This document shows, one piece after another, positions 7,814 to 17,258 of a stretch of DNA of 64,000 nucleotides. Numbering within the stretch: position 1 is the stretch's first letter; each line of letters starts with the position of its first letter. Under the pieces are notes generated by a model that had not been told where the DNA came from, searched no databases, and worked only from the letters and a program-made list of their open reading frames with translations. Source of the stretch: Paenibacillus sp. FSL H7-0737 (GTDB lineage: Bacteria > Bacillota > Bacilli > Paenibacillales > Paenibacillaceae); NCBI RefSeq assembly GCF_000758545.1, contig NZ_CP009279.1, positions 2,108,001-2,172,000 of the forward strand, read 5' to 3'. A program made the position numbers and the translations under genes.

Positions 7814-10800
7814 GTGCGTTTACGGTATAGGAATATTTTTTTAGTGTTTTTTGTTACCGCTTTCATTTTAGTTGCCGTTTCATCGGAGAAGTCCGACGCC
7901 GCAACAGGTAATCTGGCTTTAGGAAAGACGGCTTATTCGTCGTCGAACGAAGTAGACTTTTTCGGGCCTGAGAAAGCGGTCGACGGTGGCAATCGGGATG
8001 CAAGCCGATGGTCTTCGGAAAGAACGGATGACCAGTGGTTCTACGTTGATCTAGGCGAGCCTGTAGAAATTGGAAGAGTAATCATCAACTGGCAGACTCC
8101 GGCGGAACAATATCAAGTTCTTGTGTCTGACGATGCGGTAACCTGGAGGAACGTATTCGCGGACAACCGCGTGCTCGTCGCCCGCGGACCAGTCGAGGAT
8201 ACGATCGATTTTGAGCCGACACTGGCGCAATACGTTAAGTTCCAAGGAGTAACGCGACGTCCAATTGAGGATATCTATTACGGATACTCCTTCTGGGAAT
8301 TCGAGGTATACAAGGGCAAACCGCTGTTGCCGCCTATGATGGATGCGGTCAAAAACAGCATCGTCGTCTCCGAGGGAGACACTCAGCTGAACCTGCCCAC
8401 TGTACCGGATGGTTATACGCTGACGCTGGTGAACACGGACAGCTTGCCGGTGATCGACGAGCAGGGCAATATTCATGCGCCGCTTGTGGATACTCAGGTT
8501 CAGCTGCTGCTGCAAATCGAGAGCGACAGCGATCCGACATATCTGTTAGCGGATAATGCGTTAGTCACCGTACCCGGTCTCTACGAGCAGACGAGCGATC
8601 GGAACCCGGAGCCGCGAGTCATTCCTTCTTTGCGTGAGTGGCTGGGCACAACCGGCGAGTTCCGCTTGACGGATAAATCCAATATCGTCATTCGCGCGGA
8701 GGATGAAGCGGCTCTGCAGGGGACGGCCAATATTTTGCGGAAGGACTTGCTTGATTTAACGAAGCTTCCGCTGACGGTTACGGTTGGTTCACCTCAAGAG
8801 GGGGACATCTATTTGGTGCTGGATGCCGCGCAAATGGGATTGGGGACAGAGGGCTATGAGCTGAATATCGGCGAATATACTTCCGTCGCTGGCTCCGATC
8901 AGACGGGCGTCATGTTCGGCACAAAAACGATCCTTCAACTGCTCGGCCACGATGCCGATCATAAGACGATGCCCAAGGGGCAAACGCGCGATTATCCGAA
9001 ATACGCGGATCGAGGCTTCATGCTCGATGTGGGCCGCAAGTTTTATACGATCGAATTTTTGCGGGATTATGTGAAGTTGATGTCCTACTATAAGATGAAC
9101 CGGTTCCAGATTCATCTGAACGATGATGTCGGCGATGTCGGTTACTTCCGTCTGGAGAGCGAGAAATTCCCGGGAGTGACGAGCAAGGACGGCTTCTATA
9201 CGAAGCAGCAATTCAGAGACCTGCAGCTGCTTGGGATGGAATACGGCGTAAACGTCGTGCCGGAAATCGATACACCGGGCCATTCCGGCGCGTTCATCGC
9301 TTACGACCCTAGGTTGGGCAGCAACAATCAGCTGGATATCAATCGTCCGGAGACGCTCGACTTCATTAAAGAACTCTTTGACGAGTATCTCGACGGCAGC
9401 AATCCGACCTTCGTCGGCCCGGACGTGCACGTCGGCACGGATGAATATTTCGGCGACGACAAGGAGGCGTTCCGCAGGTACGCGGATATGCTCCTTAACC
9501 ACATTAACAGCAAAGGCAAGCGCGCTCGTCTGTGGGGCAGTCTGTCCGCATATGACGGCACGACGCCAGTCAGCAACAATGCGACGATGGACATCTGGTA
9601 TGAGCCGTACGGAAGTGTCTTGCAGGCCATTAAGCTTGGCTACGACGTTGTCAATACCAACACGAACTTGCTCTATATCGTTCCGCAACTGTACCGCAGC
9701 TATTTGAATTACGATTTTATTTACAATGAGTGGGAGCCTAACGATTGGCTGGAGACGAAGCTTCCTTATGGGCACCCGCAAGTAAAAGGCGGCATGTTCG
9801 CGCTCTGGAACGACGTGTCTGTAGAGAAGGGCGTCTCCATGGCGGACTCGCATCAGCGTATCTTGCCTTCCATGCAAGTGTTGGCGGAGAAGCTGTGGAG
9901 AGGCAACCGCGTCGACCGGAACTTTGCAAGCTTCCAGGCGGATGCCGCAAAGTACGTGGACCCGCCGGGTGTTCATCAGTCGCACAAGCTTCAAGTCGAC
10001 AATGAGCGCAATATCGTTCTCGATTATACTTTCGACGAGGGCTTCGCGGATCGTTCGGGCAACGGCTTTGACGGCAACGCGGTGAATGCAGGCACGGAGA
10101 AGGGAATCTTCGGGCAAGCAGTAAGGCTCAAAGGCGGAGCCAGCTACGTGGAAACGCCGCTTCGCACGCTCGGTTTCGGATGGACGATGTCCATGTGGAT
10201 CAAACCGGACGCTGACAACCCGCAAGGAGCTGTGCTGCTGGAATCTCCGGATGGACAGCTGAAATATAACATCGGGGGCAGCGGCAAACTGGCCATCACG
10301 AAAGAAAACTACGTCAGCGAATTCAATTATAAGCTGCCGACCGACCGCTGGACCCATGTCATTATGATCGGCGACGACACGGGGACCTCCATCTTCATTA
10401 ACGGCAGTGAGTATACGGCTACTCTAAAAGACGGCTCCAAGTTGGAAACGTTCGTATTGCCAGTAGCCAAAATAGGCAGTGAAACGAATGCTTTTAAAGG
10501 CTTGATTGACGAACTCATCGTAAGGAACATCTACGTGGACCTGCATGGAAATCTGGCTTTGCATAAGCAAGCCGAATCCTCGCTGCCGGAATCCTCGTCC
10601 TACACGGCGGACAAAGCGGTGGACGGCAGAGGGGACACCAGATGGTCCAGCAATTGGGTGGACGATACCTGGTTCATGGTGGATCTGGGTGAAGTGAAGA
10701 ACATTGATGCTGTATCTATTTTGTGGCAAACGGCTTACGGTTCGAAGTACCGCATTCTCGTGTCCGAGGACAAGGAGAACTGGACGAATGTCGTGAAAGA

Positions 10801-12118
10801 CAACAACGGCGAGATTAACGGCAAGCCGGGACGCGTCGTGACTACCTTCCAAAGCACGCCGGCCAGATACGTGAAGTTCGAAGGCGTGTCCAGAGCTACC
10901 ATGTTCGGCTATTCCTTTGAGGAATTTGAAGTGTACGGCGAGGAATATAAGCTCGGCAATATACGGCCGATTATCGACCTGTTGACGGCTATCGAGGCCT
11001 ACAAGCTCGTGGAGGACAATTACTCTCCTGAAGGCTGGGCACAGCTTCAACAGGCGATGGTACAAGCGACTGCGGCGATTCAAACCGCCCAGCTGACTCG
11101 TCCTGAGGCCGAGCAGGCGTATGCCGGGCTGAGCATTGCGCGCGATCGTCTAACGATCGAAGACGTAATGGGTCTGATCGAGCTTAATGTGAATGAAAGC
11201 ATTGCCGCGAATCTCTATCTACCGCAGAAAGGACAGCTCGGCACGCGTATCGTCTGGAGCAGCTCGAAGCCCGACTATCTGAATGCCAACGGACAATTGT
11301 TGCAACGTCCGTCAGGCAGCGACATGGAGGTCGTGCTGACCGCGACGATCAGCAAGGGAGATGCATCCGCGAAAAAAACGTTCAAGATCAAAATCAAAGC
11401 GTTACCTAGCTCTGGTGGCGGAGGATGGGTTCCGACTCCAATAACTCCAGATCCGGAAGAAGGCCAAAACGGCAGTTCGAATCCGGGAGGCGGAGATCCA
11501 GGCAATGGCAATGAGAACGGCAACGGCAATGGCGGGGAGTCTGGCGGATCGACAACGGTTCGACTGAACGATATTGCGAGCCATTGGGCAAAAGCGTCCA
11601 TCAAACGGGCCGTCGAGCTTGGATTCGTAGCGGGCTATACCGACGAGACGTTCAAGCCGAATAAGACGGTCAGCAGGGACGAATTCGTCGTCATGTTGGT
11701 CAAAGCGTTGAAGCTGCAAGGTACGAACAGTTCGCTGGACTTCGCGGACGCAAGCTCAATTCAAGCTTGGGCGAAACCTTATATTGCGCAAGCCTTGGAA
11801 TCCGGCCTGATCAATGGCTATGCGGATGGGACCTTCCGTCCGAAGGCTTCGATTAGCCGAGCAGAACTGGCAGCGATGATTGTTCGCAGCTTGGGCCTGA
11901 AGACTTCGGAAGGGCATGAGCTCTCTTATGCGGACGCGGATCAAATCCCGGATTGGGCGAAGCCGTATGTGGCAGTAGCCCAGGAGGCGGGAGTAATGAA
12001 CGGTCGGGGGGACAACCGGTTTGCCCCGGCCGCCTCGGCGACGCGTGCTGAAGCTGTGGTCGTCATTCTGAACATGCTCGATGCGCTTGCAGAATTGCAA
12101 GCGCAGGAGCAGAACTAA
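7814..12118 (+). CDS. SLH-anchored GH20 beta-N-acetylhexosaminidase or lacto-N-biosidase with two CBM32
   Basis: A secreted, wall-bound exo-glycosidase of 1434 residues. Order: signal peptide (1-30); CBM32/F5-8C domain (about 32-170); linker with an Ig-like stretch; GH20 N-terminal domain (from about 268) and catalytic barrel, with the Asp-Glu pair in HVGTDEYFG (D543, E544); LamG-like domain (about 735-910); second CBM32 (about 910-1045); helical segment; Ig-like domain; Gly/Asn/Pro linker; three SLH repeats (about 1255-1425). GH20 enzymes use substrate-assisted catalysis to release GlcNAc, GalNAc or lacto-N-biose. The related gene at 39691 has the same GH20-LamG-CBM32 core but a cohesin-dockerin end. 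The start is GTG after a GGGGGGG stretch. Codon use is clearly richer in GC than in the 28-63 kb region. Confidence 0.88.
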   Translation: MRLRYRNIFLVFFVTAFILVAVSSEKSDAATGNLALGKTAYSSSNEVDFFGPEKAVDGGNRDASRWSSERTDDQWFYVDLGEPVEIGRVIINWQTPAEQYQVLVSDDAVTWRNVFADNRVLVARGPVEDTIDFEPTLAQYVKFQGVTRRPIEDIYYGYSFWEFEVYKGKPLLPPMMDAVKNSIVVSEGDTQLNLPTVPDGYTLTLVNTDSLPVIDEQGNIHAPLVDTQVQLLLQIESDSDPTYLLADNALVTVPGLYEQTSDRNPEPRVIPSLREWLGTTGEFRLTDKSNIVIRAEDEAALQGTANILRKDLLDLTKLPLTVTVGSPQEGDIYLVLDAAQMGLGTEGYELNIGEYTSVAGSDQTGVMFGTKTILQLLGHDADHKTMPKGQTRDYPKYADRGFMLDVGRKFYTIEFLRDYVKLMSYYKMNRFQIHLNDDVGDVGYFRLESEKFPGVTSKDGFYTKQQFRDLQLLGMEYGVNVVPEIDTPGHSGAFIAYDPRLGSNNQLDINRPETLDFIKELFDEYLDGSNPTFVGPDVHVGTDEYFGDDKEAFRRYADMLLNHINSKGKRARLWGSLSAYDGTTPVSNNATMDIWYEPYGSVLQAIKLGYDVVNTNTNLLYIVPQLYRSYLNYDFIYNEWEPNDWLETKLPYGHPQVKGGMFALWNDVSVEKGVSMADSHQRILPSMQVLAEKLWRGNRVDRNFASFQADAAKYVDPPGVHQSHKLQVDNERNIVLDYTFDEGFADRSGNGFDGNAVNAGTEKGIFGQAVRLKGGASYVETPLRTLGFGWTMSMWIKPDADNPQGAVLLESPDGQLKYNIGGSGKLAITKENYVSEFNYKLPTDRWTHVIMIGDDTGTSIFINGSEYTATLKDGSKLETFVLPVAKIGSETNAFKGLIDELIVRNIYVDLHGNLALHKQAESSLPESSSYTADKAVDGRGDTRWSSNWVDDTWFMVDLGEVKNIDAVSILWQTAYGSKYRILVSEDKENWTNVVKDNNGEINGKPGRVVTTFQSTPARYVKFEGVSRATMFGYSFEEFEVYGEEYKLGNIRPIIDLLTAIEAYKLVEDNYSPEGWAQLQQAMVQATAAIQTAQLTRPEAEQAYAGLSIARDRLTIEDVMGLIELNVNESIAANLYLPQKGQLGTRIVWSSSKPDYLNANGQLLQRPSGSDMEVVLTATISKGDASAKKTFKIKIKALPSSGGGGWVPTPITPDPEEGQNGSSNPGGGDPGNGNENGNGNGGESGGSTTVRLNDIASHWAKASIKRAVELGFVAGYTDETFKPNKTVSRDEFVVMLVKALKLQGTNSSLDFADASSIQAWAKPYIAQALESGLINGYADGTFRPKASISRAELAAMIVRSLGLKTSEGHELSYADADQIPDWAKPYVAVAQEAGVMNGRGDNRFAPAASATRAEAVVVILNMLDALAELQAQEQN

Positions 12119-12147
12119 TTATGTATAGAAAGAGAGCGTGAGCTTAA

Positions 12148-15100
12148 GTGAAAACTAGACGAAGTTTGACTGCTTTGCTGCTTGTCCCGGTCATGCTGTT
12201 CTCGTTGATATCCTCCGTGTATGCGGAGGAGCCGGGCGGAGAGAGTACCAGCTTTTATAATTTGGTTCAAGGGAAAACGTACACATGGTTGGATCAGCCG
12301 GAGGACGCTTTCCCGGATGACGGGACGAAGCTGACGGACGGCAATGCCGTAGACACATCCCGTGACAGCGGCAACTGGGTGGGCCACCGCTACAAGAAAT
12401 CTCGTTCGGTTGTGTTTGATCTAGGCGAGCAAAAAACGATCAAGGATGTGAGCGCGCGTTTCTTGCAAGATTGGCCGAACAACGAAACGCTTGTACCGCT
12501 CACCGTTTCATTCTACGCGTCTGACGATGGGGTGAACTGGGGCGTATTGTCTCATAATGCGACTAAATTGTTATGGGGCGATCAGACCAACACCGAGACG
12601 TATAAATGGGACGGCAGCCCAGAGACCGGAGTCGTCAAGCGTGGCGATTATACCGAAGGATTGGTTTACGCTCAGTATGTGAAAGTGGTGTTCTCCTTGC
12701 ATCCGAGGGCGTGGACTATGATCGACGAGGTGACGATAACCGGTGCGGACGGCTTGATCGACGGAGCCCAGCCAGTGCAGCCCGAACCTTATGGTCTCCA
12801 GCAACCTGGGGAGGCTACTGGCGGGATTGAAAATTTGGGCTTGCTGTATAACGGGCATTACCCGGATGGTACAGGAACCTGGACGAAGGAACGGGTTATC
12901 CCTAATATCAGCTATGTGAACAAGCAGGGAGAGCCTGTCGATTGGCTGTTCGACGGCGTGCTGTATCTGGGTTTGACGTCGGAAAACGGCAGAGGCTTCG
13001 GAGCGGTTGAAGCGGCCGGCAAAGCCAGAAGAGTGGAATGGGAATGGTATTTGAATAAAACGTTTAACGCCGGCGGCGATATGAGCGCGCTGAACGAGGC
13101 GACGGCCGAGGTAGGCGCGAAGCTTGGCGAGCCTGACCGTAAGACGAAGGTTGTTATGATGATACCCGATCCGGGCGAATATCAGTCCGATTTTGGCAGC
13201 ATTAACGATGAAAATCTGGACTTCAACCTAAGTGTGGTCGGTAATGCCGCATCGCTGAACAACCGGGCCAAAGCGATTCAGTGGTGGACCGATGAAGTGC
13301 AAGCAAGATGGGCGGCTGCGGGCTACTCGAATCTGGAGCTCGTCGGCATGTATTGGCTGGAGGAACAAATAAGCACGCATTCGACTGGCCCGGAGATGGT
13401 CAAGAAAGCGAGCGACATCGTTCATAACGCTGACCTGAAGATGTTCTGGATCCCTCATTCTTTGGCTTATAAGAAATTCATGTGGAAGGATGTCGGCATC
13501 GATGCCGTATCTCTGCAGCCGAACTATTTCTTCGAGAAAATGGAGTTCTCGCGTCTGGAAGATACAGCGGATATGGCGAAACGGTACGGCATGTCGCTGG
13601 AGCTGGAGTTCGATGACCGGATGATCAATGACGCCGTCTTCCGCGAGCGGTTCATTGATTACTTGAACAGCGGCGTGGATACAGGGCTAATGCAGCAAGG
13701 GTATAGAGCGTATTATCAAGGCAACAACGCCATTTTCAGCGCGGCGAAAAGCGAGGATCCTGCTATCCGCGTCCTCTACGATTGGCTGTACCAATTCGTG
13801 AAGGGCACTTATCAGAAGCAAGACGCCGCTGCGCCTGATGTTGTAGCGCTCATGAACGGGGAGCCGATCTCGGAGCATACGATTGTGCCTGATACGACAC
13901 AGGCCGCCTTCACCTGGGCCATTCCGGGAGATGATGACAGCGGTATCGTCAAAGTAACGGCCAAGTATGACGGCAAACCTTATACGCAAGGAACTATAGT
14001 AGATCTGACGGGCAAGCCGGGCAAGCATGTGTTGGAGCTGACGGTGGCGGCTGCCAAATCCAAGACGGTTAAGTTCGTAATAGAAGCTCGTTTGGGCGCT
14101 GAAGGTCTATTGGCTCTTGTTGATAAATACGCAGACAACAAGCAGCTTAGCAATGCCGATACGGTACGCGCTATGTGGAACGCTCTGATTATGATGGAGC
14201 GTACGCAAGAGAGCGATCCTGAGGAAGCCATAGGCTATTTGCTGGCATTCAATGCGAAGCTGGATGGGGCTAAAGGCCTTGAATTTGTAACGGAAGGCGC
14301 TTATACGGCCCTGAAGGAAGGCGTGTATTATGAGATTGGCAGCATCGCACAAGACAAAGAAGCAGAGGCATCCTCGACGGAAGCCGCAGGTCTAGAGCCT
14401 TCTAAGGCTCTGGATGGCGCACCGGGTACGCGCTGGGCGAGCCAAGTGCGCGATACGGCTTGGTTCCAGATCGATCTGGACAGCAAGCAAACCTTCGATA
14501 CGGTCCGCATCGATTGGGAATATGCGCGCGCGGACCAATACCGTCTGAGCGTCTCGGATGATAAGCAGACGTGGGAGCCCTTGAAAGTCGGCAACAATGG
14601 CGTGGTTAAAGCGTCCGACGGCAAGAATACGCTGGTATTCCCGGCAACGACGGCGAGATACATCAAGTTTGAGGGACTGAATCGGGCTACGTTCTACGGT
14701 TATTCCTTCTATGAATTCGGCGTGTACAATCTTTCCCAGCGGCAAGAGCTGAAGACATTGGACGGCATACAAGCCGCCGTGGACGCCTCCACGAAGAAAG
14801 TTACGATCAATGGGTTAGTCATGAACGGCAAGAAAGAACATTTGTATGTCAAAGTGCTTGACCCAAAAGGCAACATTCAATATACCGGCCAGACGGGCAC
14901 TGAGGATGACGGAAGCTTCCGCATCGCCTTTACGTTGACCGGAGAAGAGCAAGGACTGTATACGGTCGAGCTTGAAACGGATGACATGACGACTCCAGCG
15001 CAGGCCGCCTTCGAATATCGCAAGCCGCCTTCCACTGGCGGAGGCAATGGGGGCAGCATTGGAGGCGGTTCGGCGCAAGATCCGTATACGTTGCAAACGT

Positions 15101-16281
15101 ACGATTCAGTCAAAGCCGTGCTTGTCCCGACATTGAAAGGCAATCAGGCTGTGGCTTCGGTCGGAGTAGCAGATCTGAATGCCGCGATTCTCAAGGCAAC
15201 AGCCGACAGCAACGGCAACAAGCATATTCGTCTTGAATTGAAGCTGTCGAACGCGGCTGTCAGCTATGCTTTGGAGCTTCCCGCAGCTAATCTGACGAAC
15301 CAGTCTAATCTGATTCTGCATATCTCCACGCCGTATGCCCAGCTTGCATTGACTGGCGACATGCTGGCTGGAGTCAAGGAGAATGCCGGAAAGCTGCTCG
15401 TTATCGTAAGCGACCATGCAGGCGAGTATCGCGGCAACGAAGCGGCTGGCCGGATCGGCAACAGACCAATCGTTGAAGTTGCATTGCAACTGGACGGTGA
15501 AGCTCTGTCTTGGAATAATGCGAAGGCACCGATTTCCATTGCGATTCCGTATTCGCTTCAAGCGGGCGAGCAAGCTGCTGATCTGCAAGCTTTCGAGCTG
15601 ACGGGCGACAGCGCGGCAGTAATTGATGGCACGTCTTATGACAAAGACAAGGGCGTACTGCGATTCTCCATCGACCAAGTCGGCGTCTATGCTGTCGGCG
15701 GCAAGAAACCAGTTGCGTTCACTGACCTTGGCAAGTATGAATGGGCGCGCGAGGCAATAGAGAAGCTGGCCGAAAGAGGCATCGTCAAAGGCACTTCGAT
15801 CGAAAATGGCACTTTCAGCCCCGCAAATCAAGTAACGCGAGCTGATTTTATCCTTATGCTGGTGAACATGCTTGACCTGCGCGCCGAGATTACCTCGACG
15901 TTCACCGATGTGAAACCGAATGATTATTACTACGATGCGGTGTCCATCGTCAAGCAATTGGGAATCGTTTCGGGAGTGAACGAAGTTAACTTTGCTCCTC
16001 GTGACTCAATCAGCCGCCAGGACGCTATGGTTATGCTAACCCGAGCGCTTCAAACGACGGGGGCAATCAAGCCGTCCGCATCCGGTTCAACACTTGAGGG
16101 CTTCCGTGATGCGAGCCAGATTGCGCCATATGCTGCGGACAGCGTGGCAACTCTGTTCGAGCATGGGCTGGTTACGGGCTCGGGCGGCTATATGAAGCCG
16201 AAGAGTACGACCAGCAGAGCGGAAGCGGCGACGTTCTTGTATCGCGTTCTTCAATTAATCGAGGGGCAGCAGCAGGAGTAG
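12148..16281 (+). CDS. SLH-anchored DUF4855-like protein with CBM32
   Basis: A 1377-residue secreted surface protein. Order: signal peptide (1-26); a galactose-binding-like N-terminal domain (about 35-205); a catalytic-looking region (about 225-560) that I read as DUF4855, with NLGLLYNGHYPDG, WEWYLNKTFNAGGDM, VVMMIPDP, GMYWLEEQ and WIPHSLAYKKF, and several conserved Glu/Asp/Trp suggesting a glycoside-hydrolase barrel; Ig-like and helical domains; CBM32 (about 735-865); Ig-like domains; and three SLH repeats (about 1190-1370). The substrate is unknown. It begins 29 bases after the GH20-SLH gene on the same strand, so the two are probably one operon acting on the same glycan. The start is GTG with only a weak ribosome binding site. 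Confidence 0.7.
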   Translation: MKTRRSLTALLLVPVMLFSLISSVYAEEPGGESTSFYNLVQGKTYTWLDQPEDAFPDDGTKLTDGNAVDTSRDSGNWVGHRYKKSRSVVFDLGEQKTIKDVSARFLQDWPNNETLVPLTVSFYASDDGVNWGVLSHNATKLLWGDQTNTETYKWDGSPETGVVKRGDYTEGLVYAQYVKVVFSLHPRAWTMIDEVTITGADGLIDGAQPVQPEPYGLQQPGEATGGIENLGLLYNGHYPDGTGTWTKERVIPNISYVNKQGEPVDWLFDGVLYLGLTSENGRGFGAVEAAGKARRVEWEWYLNKTFNAGGDMSALNEATAEVGAKLGEPDRKTKVVMMIPDPGEYQSDFGSINDENLDFNLSVVGNAASLNNRAKAIQWWTDEVQARWAAAGYSNLELVGMYWLEEQISTHSTGPEMVKKASDIVHNADLKMFWIPHSLAYKKFMWKDVGIDAVSLQPNYFFEKMEFSRLEDTADMAKRYGMSLELEFDDRMINDAVFRERFIDYLNSGVDTGLMQQGYRAYYQGNNAIFSAAKSEDPAIRVLYDWLYQFVKGTYQKQDAAAPDVVALMNGEPISEHTIVPDTTQAAFTWAIPGDDDSGIVKVTAKYDGKPYTQGTIVDLTGKPGKHVLELTVAAAKSKTVKFVIEARLGAEGLLALVDKYADNKQLSNADTVRAMWNALIMMERTQESDPEEAIGYLLAFNAKLDGAKGLEFVTEGAYTALKEGVYYEIGSIAQDKEAEASSTEAAGLEPSKALDGAPGTRWASQVRDTAWFQIDLDSKQTFDTVRIDWEYARADQYRLSVSDDKQTWEPLKVGNNGVVKASDGKNTLVFPATTARYIKFEGLNRATFYGYSFYEFGVYNLSQRQELKTLDGIQAAVDASTKKVTINGLVMNGKKEHLYVKVLDPKGNIQYTGQTGTEDDGSFRIAFTLTGEEQGLYTVELETDDMTTPAQAAFEYRKPPSTGGGNGGSIGGGSAQDPYTLQTYDSVKAVLVPTLKGNQAVASVGVADLNAAILKATADSNGNKHIRLELKLSNAAVSYALELPAANLTNQSNLILHISTPYAQLALTGDMLAGVKENAGKLLVIVSDHAGEYRGNEAAGRIGNRPIVEVALQLDGEALSWNNAKAPISIAIPYSLQAGEQAADLQAFELTGDSAAVIDGTSYDKDKGVLRFSIDQVGVYAVGGKKPVAFTDLGKYEWAREAIEKLAERGIVKGTSIENGTFSPANQVTRADFILMLVNMLDLRAEITSTFTDVKPNDYYYDAVSIVKQLGIVSGVNEVNFAPRDSISRQDAMVMLTRALQTTGAIKPSASGSTLEGFRDASQIAPYAADSVATLFEHGLVTGSGGYMKPKSTTSRAEAATFLYRVLQLIEGQQQE

Positions 16282-16300
16282 ACGCGGAAACAATTGATTA

Positions 16301-16345
16301 AAGCACATTCCGATTAGTGCGGCAACGCGACCGGAATGTGCTTTT
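16301..16345 (+). terminator. Terminator of the SLH-glycosidase operon
   Basis: Stem AGCACATTCCG with its perfect complement around a 19-base loop, followed by five Ts, 20 bases after the DUF4855-protein stop. Confidence 0.8.
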
Positions 16346-16399
16346 TCGACGATACAGAATAAAACTTCCTGAATGGACGGATGAAGCCGGTAAGCCGTC

Positions 16400-16630
16400 C
16401 CGCGCTTCCGCGATGAACTGCGGGCGCGTGATGGCGCCTCCGACCCCCCACGTAAGCCGCCCCGGCGCGCATGGCCGACGCCGCTTCCTCGGGTGTCCTG
16501 ATGCGCCTTCCGCGACGAACGGTAACGCACAGCGCTTCGCTCTTCCACCGGACGAGCTCCAGGTCGGTGCCTTCGGACCGAGGGCCATGCGGCGTATAGC
16601 CGGATAACGTCGTCCCGACGAAATCCATAG
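16400..16630 (-). pseudogene. nanE: Decayed fragment of nanE (N-acetylmannosamine-6-phosphate 2-epimerase)
   Basis: Three minus-strand pieces in alternating frames join into the C-terminal part of NanE: MDFVGTTLSGYT and EGTDLELVR (16628 to about 16530), PFVAEG (16522-16505), RIRTPEEAASAMRAGAAYV (16505-16449), then VGGAITRPQFIAEA (16447-16403). These correspond to the TTLSGYT, VAEGR-TPE and VGGAITRP blocks of the family. At least three frameshifts and loss of the N-terminal half make it a pseudogene. NanE converts ManNAc-6-P to GlcNAc-6-P in sialic-acid and amino-sugar catabolism, which fits the surrounding hexosaminidases. The fragment is notably GC-rich. Confidence 0.7.
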
Positions 16631-16706
16631 AATGGATTGCAAGTAGTTTTTTTTGGAAAATTTTTGATTGCCTCGGGGTGTCTTTGGTAGTGAAACCAAC
16701 AACGGC

Positions 16707-16765
16707 GGGAGAGCGCATCGCTGGCAGCGATGAGGCCAGGGATTCGATCTCCCTTGGCTCCACCA
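16707..16765 (+). pseudogene. tRNA-Ala pseudogene (5' truncated)
   Basis: Lacks the first 18 bases or so of tRNA-Ala, including the 5' acceptor strand and half the D arm, so no cloverleaf can form. The anticodon arm with GGC and the encoded CCA remain. The T arm carries changes (GGGATTCGATCTCCC) that happen to keep pairing. Confidence 0.85.
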
Positions 16766-16775
16766 AACATCATAT

Positions 16776-16848
16776 GGACTCTTAGCTCAGTTGGTAGAGC
16801 AGTAGATTCTTAATCTATTTGTCCAGGGTTCGAGCCCCTGAGAGCCCA
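16776..16848 (+). tRNA. tRNA-Lys (CTT) copy with an acceptor-stem mismatch, possibly a pseudogene
   Basis: It differs from the gene at 5453 by C to T at the first base of the anticodon loop and T to C in the 3' acceptor strand. The second change creates an A-C mismatch at pair 3-70. Anticodon, D arm and T arm are otherwise intact, so it may still be functional. No promoter like that at 5240 precedes it, because the tRNA-Ala upstream is truncated. Confidence 0.6.
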
Positions 16849-17258
16849 TCCTAAAGAAACGGCAGAAATGCCGTTTTTTTTTGTTGTGTGGAGAGTGGAG
16901 TGGCTTTTTATTAGGTTTCTTTCATGGAATAGTTTGGAGAGAAAAAATGTGCAATGCAAGCGAGCCGTGTGGAAACACGACTGCCGGTGCAATAGGCGCT
17001 TTTCGAAGGATCAAACAGGAAATAGACCGTATTCCTTTGCGAGAGGGCGGTCTATTTTTTTTGTGCTGAGGTAAGATCCGGTGCTCTCTCCCGGTACATC
17101 GACAACCTCAAGACCAGGCAATGCTTCATCAAGTCAACAATAGACTCTAGTCGGGACGAGCGACTTAGGTTAATATGAAAGCGCAAACATGTTTTCTGGA
17201 AGTCTTGAAAGCTACAATTTAGCAACAGAGCATAAAGGTAATCTGAACGGAGGATAAG

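Larger units (their letters stand above)
16707..17064 (+). repeat. Second, damaged copy of the tRNA/small-RNA block
   Basis: Direct repeat of 5385-5757. It begins inside the tRNA-Ala D loop (GGGAGAGCGC) and ends at the terminator GCGGTCTATTT near 17060. It contains a truncated tRNA-Ala, a mutated tRNA-Lys, the same terminator hairpin (about 16855-16885) and the small-RNA-like segment with a degraded middle hairpin. Substitutions are spread across the copy, so the duplication is not recent. Confidence 0.85.

Noticed and set aside
7620..7814. A 64-codon plus-strand frame before the GH20-SLH gene
   Set aside because: No ribosome binding site, odd composition, and another frame of the same bases looks more protein-like.
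8789..10357. A 522-codon minus-strand frame opposite the GH20-SLH gene
   Set aside because: Long antisense frames arise by chance in GC-rich coding DNA. The plus strand carries clear GH20 and LamG domains.
15106..15957. A 283-codon minus-strand frame opposite the DUF4855-protein gene
   Set aside because: Same reason: the plus strand has Ig-like and SLH domains, and the antisense protein has no recognisable feature.
16255..16773. Three long overlapping minus-strand frames taken as whole genes
   Set aside because: Each single frame is meaningless across the terminator and tRNA pseudogene; only the alternating pieces matching NanE make sense, so the region is recorded as a pseudogene.
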